Origin: JAIOSF01 sp047159865
GTDB lineage: Bacteria; Campylobacterota; Campylobacteria; Campylobacterales; Arcobacteraceae
Assembly (NCBI RefSeq): GCF_047159865.1
Contig: NZ_AP038804.1
Span: forward strand, 496,001 to 560,000
Direction of reading: 5' to 3'
DNA length: 64,000 bases
Numbering within the stretch: position 1 is the stretch's first letter; each line of letters starts with the position of its first letter. The notes under the pieces were generated by a model, which worked only from the letters and a program-made list of their open reading frames with translations, did no database searches and was not told the origin of the DNA. Shown here piece by piece: positions 12,709 through 20,974 of the stretch. A program made the translations under genes and the position numbers.

Positions 12709-15645
12709 ATGGCACAAAATCAACAAAGATTAGAACAAGATAATTTAGTAAAAGCAAGAAAGAAAATATTCCTTTTCTTTGGAATGTCTTTTGCTTTTTC
12801 AGCCCTTGTTGGAATGATTATTAAAACATTCATTCCTGACTTACAGTTCTTAATGCAAACACCAATCCCTGATTTTATCAACCAGTTTTTTGGAGCAATT
12901 CCAATTATTTCTGGACTATATAAGACCTTTGAGAGCATACTTCAAATAGCTTGGGGATTCTTAATATTCTCTATACCTTTTATGTTTCTATATCTTATCT
13001 TTAGTAGTAAAAATAAAGAGTTTATTTCCCTAAGAGGTGGTTCAGTTGTAGATGCAAAAGAGCTAAGAAAAAACATGCTACTACATGATGACTTAGTTAT
13101 TGAGCACAAAGCAACAGAAGCTGATATAAAGAAGAGAAAAAACATATATGAATTCGAGTGGGGTAATGAACAAATACCCTTAGACCCTTCTGAAATTTCA
13201 AGGGGATTACTCATAGTTGCAAAAGCTGGAGCTGGTAAAACAGTTGCAATTAATAATATGATTCATGGAAATATCAGAGAAGAATTTACAAGTAAAATCT
13301 ACAAAAAGCTTTTTACTACTTATAATAGTTTAGATGTATCAGATAGTTTTAAAAGAAATAGTCTAAAAAGACTAATGAATTTATTACCAAATTCAATGGC
13401 AAAATTAAGAAGAGTTCAAACTTCAAGAGGAGTTAAAGAGTTTAATAGACCAATGATTTTTCTTGAAAGAAAAGGAGATGACTTTAATCCAAAATTACTT
13501 CATAGAGACTTTTTAAATAAGAATCATTTCTTATTTGACCCTCTTGATAAAGATACTATATTGTGGAACTTCATGGATGAAGCAATAGACCCTGTAACAA
13601 AAAAAGTTGACACAGGATTACTATTTTTCATGGTTAAAATTTTATATCCAGCTGATGAGTCTGACCACTTTTCAGCCCAAGCACAAATGGCTATCTACTT
13701 AGTAATTATTCTAATTGCATTTAGTGATAGACCAACGATGAAGCACTTAATTGACTACTTACAGTCACATCAAGATGTTATGTCTTTAAGAAAATCTCTT
13801 ATAAGAAATAAAGATATTAACAGATTAGGTTTAAGAGGAACAGCTGAAGCAATCTTCACAATTGACGAGGAGACGGGCGGTCCCGATGGCCAAGCCAGAG
13901 GTGTTCAAAGTAGTATGGGTAGATTTATTGGTAAAATTTGTCTTCCTGAGTTTTATTTTGAAAAAGGGAACTTTACTATTACAGAATTCTTCAGAAAGTT
14001 AGACAAAATTGAAGACTATGAAAAGTATAAAAACATGAGACTTGGTATTCAAAATGAAGCAAAACTTGCTGGTAAATATAACCTATATTATGGTCTATTT
14101 TTTGCATTGATTTTCAAAATTGGTCTGACAATGGAACAAAGAGAATCCAGAAAAATTATGATTCTTCTGGACGAGGTTCAATCGTTTGCAGAGGGAGATA
14201 ATAAACCACTTGCAAAAGCAATCCTTGAAGCAGCAGATGCCTTCCTTGCCGAAGCAAGGTCAAGAGGTTTCTTTACAACAATTGCTACTCAATCTATTGC
14301 TAGATTGATGGAAATTGCTGGAGATAAAACTATTAACTCTTTGTTCCAGTTGTTATCAGCTAAGTTGATAATGCAGTATGACGAACCACTTGGAGCAAAG
14401 TTTATTACAGACTACTTTGGAGAAGAAGAAATCGAAGAGATGACAGAATCAGAATCATCTGGTGTAGAAATGAATTCTACAAAAGCATCTACTTCTATTC
14501 AAAGAAGAATGAATAAGAAAATCCTTACTTCAGAATTGACTGACCTTGCAAAAAGAACAGGATTCTTCAAACAAGGAGACAGACCAATTACAAAACTAAG
14601 TTTTGGAATCAACTCTGGTACTGATATTTCAGCAAAAAGAATTGAAAAGCATATTCCAGAAAGTTTCAATCTTGACGATATAGAAGCATATAAAAATTCA
14701 GACATGATTTTAGACTATGCTGATGAAATAGTGAGAGTATTTGAAAAAATACAAAAAGAAGGTACTGAACTTAACTTAGACATCTTATCTGAACAAACAA
14801 AATTAAGTAGAAAAATTCTATTTAATATTTCAGATGAAGACAAAAGAGTTAAAGATGTAATCAATGAAGTATATAAAGTATCTACTGTATCTAAGTTTAT
14901 TGAATATACAAAAGATGCAGATGTTGAAATGAGCTGGAATAACTTTAAAAACTATTGTGATGTGACATTAGATGATTTAAAAGACTTATCTAATAGATAT
15001 AAAAGAGTTTCTGACTTCTACAAGAACTTAGTGTTCTATAAACACGAATTATTAGAAGACTTAAATGATTTTACAAGACAAAGAGAAGTTATTGATTTAT
15101 ATGTTAGAGATAAAAAGTCTCCAGTTCAAGATTACTCTGACAAATTAATCATAGAGAAGTTAATGGATAAATTTAACAAATTATCCAAAGAAGAAATACT
15201 TACCTTCCTGTTTGATTTAAGAAGAGAAGAAGTTGTTGCAAAAGGTTCTTTTATTAAAGAACACTATATTAACTTTGACTTTGAAAAAGCACTTCTTACA
15301 ATCAAAGAAGAATCAGCTAAACCATCTACTCCAAACCCTTTTAAAGAAGAAGTTAAAGAGGAGAAGAAAGCTGATAAGAAAGAAGAAGAGCAAGAAGTTC
15401 CTAATGTTGAAGTTATGACTCAACCTGATGAACCTTTAGTTCCAGATGTAGAAGTTATGAATGCTCCAGATGAACCAATTCCTTCTGAAGTATCAGAACC
15501 AGCTCAAACAATCAATGAACCAGATGAAGATGACTTCTCTGGAGATATTGATTTAGACAATCTAAATCTTGATACAGACTTAGAATTAGGAGAAGTTGAC
15601 TTAGTTCAAGATGAACCTGACTTCTCTGATAGTCCATATAATTAG
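12709..15645 (+). CDS. VirD4/TraG-type coupling protein
   Basis: A 978-residue membrane ATPase that would link the relaxase-DNA complex to a type IV secretion channel. Two transmembrane helices lie near residues 19-41 and 80-99. Walker A is AKAGAGKT near 171-178 and Walker B is IMILLDEVQ with Asp near 488. A long C-terminal extension (about residues 660-978) ends in a very acidic, proline-containing tail with two similar units, VEVMTQPDEPLVP and VEVMNAPDEPIPS. It is longer than VirD4 (about 650). A patch at 13864-13903 has much higher GC than the rest of the gene. No channel genes are visible nearby. Confidence 0.85.
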   Translation: MAQNQQRLEQDNLVKARKKIFLFFGMSFAFSALVGMIIKTFIPDLQFLMQTPIPDFINQFFGAIPIISGLYKTFESILQIAWGFLIFSIPFMFLYLIFSSKNKEFISLRGGSVVDAKELRKNMLLHDDLVIEHKATEADIKKRKNIYEFEWGNEQIPLDPSEISRGLLIVAKAGAGKTVAINNMIHGNIREEFTSKIYKKLFTTYNSLDVSDSFKRNSLKRLMNLLPNSMAKLRRVQTSRGVKEFNRPMIFLERKGDDFNPKLLHRDFLNKNHFLFDPLDKDTILWNFMDEAIDPVTKKVDTGLLFFMVKILYPADESDHFSAQAQMAIYLVIILIAFSDRPTMKHLIDYLQSHQDVMSLRKSLIRNKDINRLGLRGTAEAIFTIDEETGGPDGQARGVQSSMGRFIGKICLPEFYFEKGNFTITEFFRKLDKIEDYEKYKNMRLGIQNEAKLAGKYNLYYGLFFALIFKIGLTMEQRESRKIMILLDEVQSFAEGDNKPLAKAILEAADAFLAEARSRGFFTTIATQSIARLMEIAGDKTINSLFQLLSAKLIMQYDEPLGAKFITDYFGEEEIEEMTESESSGVEMNSTKASTSIQRRMNKKILTSELTDLAKRTGFFKQGDRPITKLSFGINSGTDISAKRIEKHIPESFNLDDIEAYKNSDMILDYADEIVRVFEKIQKEGTELNLDILSEQTKLSRKILFNISDEDKRVKDVINEVYKVSTVSKFIEYTKDADVEMSWNNFKNYCDVTLDDLKDLSNRYKRVSDFYKNLVFYKHELLEDLNDFTRQREVIDLYVRDKKSPVQDYSDKLIIEKLMDKFNKLSKEEILTFLFDLRREEVVAKGSFIKEHYINFDFEKALLTIKEESAKPSTPNPFKEEVKEEKKADKKEEEQEVPNVEVMTQPDEPLVPDVEVMNAPDEPIPSEVSEPAQTINEPDEDDFSGDIDLDNLNLDTDLELGEVDLVQDEPDFSDSPYN

Positions 15646-15705
15646 TTTCCCGTAAGGGCTTAACCAACCAACTTAAAATCCTTCATCTAAGAATGAAGGT
15701 GGAGT
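15646..15705 (+). promoter_or_regulatory. Two-hairpin leader with paired ribosome site, copy 1
   Basis: Right after the stop codon comes TTTCCC-GTAA-GGG, then stem CCTTCAT-CTAAGA-ATGAAGG (15680-15699) and TGGAGT before the ATG at 15711. The AAGG of the ribosome site lies in the second stem, so it would be partly hidden until the stem is opened. Related leaders lie at 16560-16615 and 17295-17355. Confidence 0.6.
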
Positions 15706-15710
15706 TTAAT

Positions 15711-16409
15711 ATGAAAAATATAATTATACTAATAGCAGTTTTTTTAGGTCTAATAATTACACTTAATTCTTTAGACACAGACAAAAAAACAAACCAAGAA
15801 AAGACACCTGAAGCTAAAGAGCAAAAATCTTTAATTGTCAATAAACAAACTGAAAATAAACCATCTGAAGAAGAGTTTATCTTACCACCATTACCAGAAA
15901 ATTCTGGAGATGTTGAAGTTATTGAAATTAAAACTGAAGAGATTGAATTACCACCACTACTTTCTGAAGCTGAGAAGCCAAGAAAACAAAAAGTGATAGT
16001 TGATACATTCACAGAAGAAAAAAGCCCTTCAGAGCAAATAGCAGAGCTTAGAGAGCAACTTAGAAAAGGCACTCCTTCTTTTTTACCTAAAACAGAAGTT
16101 GTACTTAAAAAGTCTAATGACTATCTTCCACCAGCTCCAGAGCCTAGAGAAGATAATTATGAAGCTCCTGATGTAGAAGAATCAGAAACTTACTTCTATG
16201 AAGGAAGAATCATAACAAGAGCTGAATATCTAAGATTAAACATTAATGAAGAGAAGCCTTCTAATGTTTATCAAGAGAACGAAGATGACTATTCTCTTAA
16301 TAACTTAGATGCAACACTTGAAGAACTTGCTCCTGAACCAGTTAGAAAAGTTAAAAAGAAAAAGTCTTCTAAGTCAGATATTCCTGACCTTAATGACCTT
16401 TTCAAATAA
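15711..16409 (+). CDS. Membrane-anchored proline/glutamate-rich protein
   Basis: A 232-residue protein starting at the ATG at 15711, which has GGTGGAG at the proper distance; an earlier ATG at 15693 lies inside the leader hairpin. It has one N-terminal hydrophobic segment (residues 2-20) followed by a long polar region rich in Glu, Pro, Lys and Ser (LPPLPENSG, LPPAPEPRE). It therefore looks like a bitopic inner-membrane protein with a flexible outer domain, possibly part of a transfer apparatus (TrbI/TonB-like linker). No family is recognised. Confidence 0.6.
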   Translation: MKNIIILIAVFLGLIITLNSLDTDKKTNQEKTPEAKEQKSLIVNKQTENKPSEEEFILPPLPENSGDVEVIEIKTEEIELPPLLSEAEKPRKQKVIVDTFTEEKSPSEQIAELREQLRKGTPSFLPKTEVVLKKSNDYLPPAPEPREDNYEAPDVEESETYFYEGRIITRAEYLRLNINEEKPSNVYQENEDDYSLNNLDATLEELAPEPVRKVKKKKSSKSDIPDLNDLFK

Positions 16410-16415
16410 CTAAAC

Positions 16416-16450
16416 GATATGAGATTCACTTCTCATATCTCTACTTTTTT
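16416..16450 (+). terminator. Probable terminator after the 15711-16409 gene
   Basis: Stem GATATGAGA-TTCACT-TCTCATATC, then TCTACTTTTTT. It follows the stop codon by seven bases. Confidence 0.6.
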
Positions 16451-16494
16451 CTACAAATCTTTACAAATTAATACAAAAAATCACAATTCAATAC
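16451..16494 (-). repeat. Phased 10-bp repeats, inverse orientation
   Basis: Read leftward: GTATTGAATT, GTGATTTTTT, GTATTAATTT, GTAAAGATTT, GTAG, an exact 10-bp period. It is the fifth location of this family. Confidence 0.5.
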
Positions 16495-16559
16495 ATAAAT
16501 GTATCAATTTACATCACAAATCATCATTTTTTTCTAAGTTGTTCTTACAACCTATATAT

Positions 16560-16615
16560 GACTTGATTCATTCAAGTCAATCTTAAAATTTAGGAGTTCT
16601 TAGACTCCGTGGAGT
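16560..16615 (+). promoter_or_regulatory. Two-hairpin leader, copy 2
   Basis: Stem GACTTGA-TTCAT-TCAAGTC, then stem GGAGT-TCTTAG-ACTCC, then GTGGAGTATAAA and ATG. The ACTCC strand could alternatively pair with the following GGAGT, which is the ribosome site. It has the same layout as copies at 15646 and 17295 but different stems. Confidence 0.5.
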
Positions 16616-16620
16616 ATAAA

Positions 16621-16944
16621 ATGGCAGAAAACGAAAAAAAAGAAGCAGAGGTATTAGGTAAATGCCCTGTGTGTGATGGAGGAATCATAGAGAAGAAGTC
16701 TTCTTTTGGATGCAACAAAGCAAAATGGTCAAATGAGGGAACAGAAGATGCTCCTAAGTGGAAAAACGAAGGATGTGGATATTCAATATTCAAATCAGCT
16801 TTAGGAAAGTTTGGTGGAGATGAAATAACACCAGATGAAGTAAAAAGTTTATTAAAAGATGGTTCTTTCAAGAAAGAACTTAAATCTACAAAGGCAATTG
16901 AAGTTGATGAAAAGTTTGGTGTAAAAATCAATTTCTCATCATAA
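16621..16944 (+). CDS. Small zinc-ribbon protein, topoisomerase tail-like
   Basis: A 107-residue protein with the start at 16621; a GTG at 16609 is part of the ribosome site. Residues 14-60 resemble the C-terminal zinc-finger domain of type I topoisomerases: GKCPVCDGGIIEKKSSFGC, then a second pair in EGCGYSIFKS. The Cys-x2-Cys near residue 16 plus the later Cys residues could bind zinc. Residues 65-107 resemble the topoisomerase tail (ITPDEVKSLLKDG, then FGVKINF). Stand-alone tails occur on plasmids and phages, but what this one does is open. It begins a run of four small genes. Confidence 0.65.
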   Translation: MAENEKKEAEVLGKCPVCDGGIIEKKSSFGCNKAKWSNEGTEDAPKWKNEGCGYSIFKSALGKFGGDEITPDEVKSLLKDGSFKKELKSTKAIEVDEKFGVKINFSS

Positions 16945-16956
16945 GGGCGGTGTCAT

Positions 16957-17073
16957 ATGGAAGAACTTAATAAATACATAAGAGATAACTTTCAAGTCAT
17001 TGATGAAGACATCAAGAAGATAGATAAAGAAATCGAAAAACAAAAGCAAGAAGAGGAGAAGAAGGCATCATGA
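16957..17073 (+). CDS. Small coiled-coil peptide
   Basis: A 38-residue ORF, MEELNKYIRDNFQVIDED continuing with lysine- and glutamate-rich helix to KKAS. Its ATG is preceded by GGGCGG, and its stop overlaps the next gene's start (ATGA). The tight coupling supports translation. It is a single amphipathic helix, probably a partner of the membrane protein that follows. Confidence 0.5.
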   Translation: MEELNKYIRDNFQVIDEDIKKIDKEIEKQKQEEEKKAS

Positions 17074-17294
17074 ACATAGAGTTAGAATTATTCAAAATGG
17101 CATTAGAAGTTTTTGCTTTTCTAATACCTTATATGATGGCTCTTCTCATAATAGGAATCATCATCCAAGCAAACAAGAACAAAATTATCAAAAAGATAAA
17201 AAACAAAGAAGAACTAACACATTTTGATTCTTTATTTGTAAAGAAATCTGAAGTAGAAAAGATTCTACTTTTAAGAGATAACGAAAATAAATAG
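17070..17294 (+). CDS. Small membrane protein
   Basis: A 74-residue protein with one transmembrane helix (about residues 12-33) and a basic, helical C-terminal half (NKNKIIKKIKNKEEL, then SEVEKILLLRDNENK). Start overlaps the stop of the preceding peptide, with GGAGAAGAAGG as ribosome site. Unknown family. The pair with 16957 and a leader of the two-hairpin type after it make it part of the mobilisation operon. Confidence 0.6.
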   Translation: MNIELELFKMALEVFAFLIPYMMALLIIGIIIQANKNKIIKKIKNKEELTHFDSLFVKKSEVEKILLLRDNENK

Positions 17295-17355
17295 TTTCCC
17301 GTCAAGGGTTCAATCAAGTTAAAATAAAATCCTTCATAGTCATATGAAGGTGGAG
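17295..17355 (+). promoter_or_regulatory. Two-hairpin leader with paired ribosome site, copy 3
   Basis: Directly after the stop come TTTCCC-GTCAA-GGG and CCTTCAT-AGTCAT-ATGAAGG (17331-17350), then TGGAGT and the ATG at 17362. Both hairpins match copy 1 in stems, but the loops differ. Confidence 0.6.
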
Positions 17356-17361
17356 TAGAAA

Positions 17362-17979
17362 ATGGAAAAAATACTAATAGTAGGAGCTGATATTACAGCA
17401 ACAACAAAAGCATTAAAAGAGATTACAGATAGATTAACTTATTATGTAGCAATCGAGGGATTTATGAGAAATGATTTTTCTCATCTTGATGGTCATAACA
17501 AGCCTTTAATCGCTACAACTAATAAATTGTTTGACCAGTATATGATATATAGGTTTGATAAAGTAATCTTCTTAGCTAACACAGATGAATTAACAGTTCA
17601 AATAGCTAAGTCTCTATTCAATAAAGATATAAGAGAATTATCAAACGAATCTATTGTATATGACAACATAAACAAACATCTAATAAGAAACAAAGTTGAT
17701 TTAAAAAACTTTATAAAACAAGAATTAAAAATAACAGATGAAAATGCTGTGATTTTTGCATCCAATTTTATTCTGGATGAAGTAGAGTATTATAATTTAA
17801 AAAATCAAGATGGTACATTCTATCTTGATGTTAAAGATGCTAAAAAACATCTATTTCAAATACAAGTAGATGATAACTTATCTACAGAAGAAATAGAAGC
17901 ATGTGAGACAATAAGAAGAACATTGTTTTCTTTCTTATTTAGAGCTGATTTAACTAACCTAAAAAAACATTACAGCTAA
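17362..17979 (+). CDS. Hypothetical soluble protein, last gene of the mob operon
   Basis: A 205-residue protein without a recognised family. It begins MEKILIVGADITATTKALK, a beta-strand with a glycine turn, and contains RFDKVIFLANTDELTVQ, so a small alpha/beta nucleotide-binding-like fold is possible, although no complete P-loop is present. The C-terminal part (residues 150-205) is helical. It is preceded by a two-hairpin leader and followed by a strong terminator. Confidence 0.65.
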   Translation: MEKILIVGADITATTKALKEITDRLTYYVAIEGFMRNDFSHLDGHNKPLIATTNKLFDQYMIYRFDKVIFLANTDELTVQIAKSLFNKDIRELSNESIVYDNINKHLIRNKVDLKNFIKQELKITDENAVIFASNFILDEVEYYNLKNQDGTFYLDVKDAKKHLFQIQVDDNLSTEEIEACETIRRTLFSFLFRADLTNLKKHYS

Positions 17980-18010
17980 AAAACAGATATAATAAAAATA
18001 TTGATTAGGC

Positions 18011-18043
18011 AAGGGAGACTCTTTTTGAGTTTCCCTTTTTTTT
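18011..18043 (+). terminator. Rho-independent terminator of the mob operon
   Basis: Stem AAGGGAGACTC, loop TTTTT, GAGTTTCCCTT with one G-T pair, followed by T8. It lies 32 bases after the stop codon of the gene at 17362-17979. Confidence 0.8.
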
Positions 18044-18122
18044 ATGCCTGTAAAAAAGCCCTTGAAGGACTTACAGCAATGCTTACATCTACACAAACAA
18101 AGAAAACCACCCAACAACACAT

Positions 18123-18165
18123 TTAAGGCGATAGCCGATGCCTGAACGAGTCGAGAGACGAGACA
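18123..18165 (+). repeat. Structured GATGCCTG motif, copy 3
   Basis: The mini-hairpin is GGC-GATA-GCC here instead of GC-GAA-GC, a compensatory change. Then come GATGCCTGAACGA, hairpin GTC-GAGA-GAC, and GAGACA. It lies in a gene-free stretch (17980-18352) between two terminators, so it may be part of a small RNA of up to about 200 bases. Confidence 0.6.
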
Positions 18166-18267
18166 CATAAAACTTCTTATACACCAAAACAAGATTAATT
18201 CTAAAAAACACTATATAATACATATAACCTTTCAGCAACAATAAAAGGTTATAAATTTTTTAGTTTA

Positions 18268-18297
18268 GAGGAGATTTAAATAAATCTTCTCTTTTTT
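18268..18297 (+). terminator. Rightward terminator without an obvious gene
   Basis: Stem GAGGAGATTT, four-base loop, AAATCTTCTC, then T6. No ORF ends before it; the only feature upstream is the GATGCCTG motif. It may end a small RNA or shield the leftward res gene from rightward transcription. Confidence 0.6.
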
Positions 18298-18352
18298 ATA
18301 GCATGAAAAAAGATGTAAAATAACTTATCTGTTCTAATGCTTCTATCAATTT

Positions 18353-20974
18353 TTAATCTTCTTCAAGTAGATTTTCTAACTCACATCTGAAAATATCTTG
18401 TGATTCAAATAATGTTCCATTCTTTAGATAGTCAAAAAATTGTGTATAACCATTTGGACTTAAAAAGTGAAAGATATATTCTTGATTTATATTATTCTCT
18501 TTCAATTTAGCATTTAATGCTTCAAAATGTCTTTTCCCATACTTATATTTTGCCTTATTTTCAGCACAATCATCTTTATCAGCTTTAATTTCAACTACTA
18601 ATATATACTCTTTGTCATCTTTTGTAGCTTTAATTAGAAAGTCTGGATTAAATGTTTTTAAAGCATGTCTTCTTGTTTTAGAGTCTTTACCACCATATTT
18701 TAAACTGTATTCTATACTATAAAAACCTGTATCTCTTGATTTTATCCATGCATCTATAAGTCCTAACTTGATTATGTCTTTCTTGCATAGTTTTTCAATA
18801 AAAGTTCTTTCTGGTTCTCCTTTTGTAAAAACTAAATCGAATGGAGTTTTGAAGTAATATTCATCTTCTTTCATTGGTGCACTTCTTGGAAGTGACAAAT
18901 CACTTTCTATTTCATTCATGATATTTAATTGGTCTTCAGCTAAAAGTTCTTCATCAAAATTGTTTGTATAAAAAACTGAATGACCTCTTTTTAAGTTTCC
19001 TATTCCTAAGCTTTCTTTAGATGCAGATTTAGTTGAAATTACATAAGGTTCATTTACTTTTGACTCAGAAACTACAGTTTTGCCTTTTTTTCTAAGCAAT
19101 GTAGAAAAGGAGCTATATATTTTTTGAACATTCTTTTCAATAATTTTATCTCCTTTAATCCCTCTGTTTTTCATAGAAATTTTAATTATGTTTACAATTT
19201 TTTCTCTTGGTGGTAAGTTGTTTTTTGTATATTTGTCTTCCCCTAACTGTAAAACAGTTCCTTCCCATTCTCTATCTCTAAAATTGTCATAAATTTTATC
19301 TACAACTTCATCAACTGTTGTTGTTTCTGATTCTATAACATAGTTTTTTTCTTTTGATTGACCTGTTAAAACATTTACATATTTAGCTTCTTTATCAGCT
19401 ACAATTGTTTGAGCTTCTAATGAAATACCTTTCTGTTCAGCTTCTGTGTAATTAAAAGTTTTATTTTCTTGATTATGTGTTACTTCAACTTCTTGTTTTG
19501 TATAATCTAAATTATAGACATCAAAATGATATTTAGCTCTATCAAATTTGTCTTCATCTAACAATGGGTTGCTATAAAGTCTTGTCTCTATCTCTAAAAC
19601 TTCATCAATTAAGCCTTTAATATTTTTACTCCATGAATCATGGTTAAAAACAGTCACAATTGGTTGAATATTGTTATATGCTTCTGGAACTCTTAATCCT
19701 CTTCCTAAAACTTGAGCTATTAATAATTTTGAGTTAAAAGCTCTATCTTCCCATGGTACAATTTGAAAAACATTCTTAACATCCCATCCTTCTGTTAACA
19801 TTGAAACAGATACAATCCATTCAACTGGATTGTCATGGTTATCTACAGTTTTTAATTTTAGTAGGTTTGGCTTATGGTCTTTATGTGAAGTCACAATAAG
19901 AATCTTCTTCTCAGCATCTTCTCTTGGTAAAGATTCTTTGTCAGAAAGAAAATCTATTAAATCATCAGCTAAGATGTTTGCCTTTCCAATGTCTTTTGTA
20001 ATTAATATAGTTAATGGCTTAACTTTTCTATATTTTTTAATATTATCATCATGATTAATGTAAATCTTTTGAAATTTTTCATTGTCTCCACCACCATTAT
20101 CATCTTCCATTTTATAATCAATGTTTTTAACTATCCTATCTTCTATTCCTTCTCTTAGTGAATATCTATATATAACATCATTAAAATATTCATTGTTATG
20201 ATAAGCTGTACCTGTTAGACCTAAAATGTATTTAAAATCATAATTTGTATTAAGTAAAAATTCTTTCCATTTTTTTAAGTTTTTAACTTCTTCTCCTCTA
20301 CCTTCAACTTTATTGAATATGTGGTGTGATTCATCATTTAAAACTAAAACTCTTTGTTTATCCCAAATTAAACTGTCATCAATAGATGAGCCTGTATTAG
20401 CATAAACAGCATGAATATTTTCAACACATATATCTCCAGCTTTAATTGTAGAGTTTGCATTTACAATTCTTGGGTTTTTAAATTTTGCACTTTCTGGAAT
20501 AGCATCTTTTAAATCTGCATTTCCAGATAATTCTGTAAATTTTTCAGTTAACCCATCTTCAATTGTGATAGATGGACAAAGAACAAGAACTTTATCAACA
20601 AGACCTAAACCTAACATTATTTGAGCGATTCCATAGATTACATATGATTTTCCAGCACCTGTTGATAAATCAATGTTTCCAAATAACTTATTAGAAATTT
20701 GAATTTTCTTTTTATATTCACTTAATGTTGAATATTTAGATTGTAATTCTTCATTTTTTTTATAATTTTCTTCTACTAAATCTTCAATAGTTTTATATTT
20801 CCCAGATGCAAAATAAATTATTGCTGTTTTAATAGCTTCTTTTTGATATTCTCTATTCAAACATAATTTGTCTAAAAAGAACTCCCATTCATCTAAATCA
20901 AGCTCTAATGGGTCATATGATGGATTTACATTTAGAATTAAATCTTTTTGTTTAAAAACTTTTATATCTTGCAT
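18353..20974 (-). CDS. res: Type III restriction enzyme Res subunit
   Basis: An 873-residue helicase-nuclease. Walker A is DLSTGAGKSYVIYG near residue 105, the DEAD-like box is LNDESHH near 213, motif III is LGLTGTAY near 255 and motif VI is QVLGRGLRVPEA. The C-terminal PD-(D/E)xK nuclease has NPDFLI and VVEIKAD near 783-808. In type III systems Res cuts after ATP-dependent communication between two unmodified sites, in a complex with Mod. Its ATG overlaps the stop of mod by one base, so the two are co-translated. The gene appears intact. Confidence 0.9.
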   Translation of the reverse strand: MQDIKVFKQKDLILNVNPSYDPLELDLDEWEFFLDKLCLNREYQKEAIKTAIIYFASGKYKTIEDLVEENYKKNEELQSKYSTLSEYKKKIQISNKLFGNIDLSTGAGKSYVIYGIAQIMLGLGLVDKVLVLCPSITIEDGLTEKFTELSGNADLKDAIPESAKFKNPRIVNANSTIKAGDICVENIHAVYANTGSSIDDSLIWDKQRVLVLNDESHHIFNKVEGRGEEVKNLKKWKEFLLNTNYDFKYILGLTGTAYHNNEYFNDVIYRYSLREGIEDRIVKNIDYKMEDDNGGGDNEKFQKIYINHDDNIKKYRKVKPLTILITKDIGKANILADDLIDFLSDKESLPREDAEKKILIVTSHKDHKPNLLKLKTVDNHDNPVEWIVSVSMLTEGWDVKNVFQIVPWEDRAFNSKLLIAQVLGRGLRVPEAYNNIQPIVTVFNHDSWSKNIKGLIDEVLEIETRLYSNPLLDEDKFDRAKYHFDVYNLDYTKQEVEVTHNQENKTFNYTEAEQKGISLEAQTIVADKEAKYVNVLTGQSKEKNYVIESETTTVDEVVDKIYDNFRDREWEGTVLQLGEDKYTKNNLPPREKIVNIIKISMKNRGIKGDKIIEKNVQKIYSSFSTLLRKKGKTVVSESKVNEPYVISTKSASKESLGIGNLKRGHSVFYTNNFDEELLAEDQLNIMNEIESDLSLPRSAPMKEDEYYFKTPFDLVFTKGEPERTFIEKLCKKDIIKLGLIDAWIKSRDTGFYSIEYSLKYGGKDSKTRRHALKTFNPDFLIKATKDDKEYILVVEIKADKDDCAENKAKYKYGKRHFEALNAKLKENNINQEYIFHFLSPNGYTQFFDYLKNGTLFESQDIFRCELENLLEED

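Noticed and set aside
15233..15418. Lysine/leucine-rich ORF inside the coupling protein gene
   Set aside because: Shadow frame of a Lys/Glu-rich coding region; no ribosome site.
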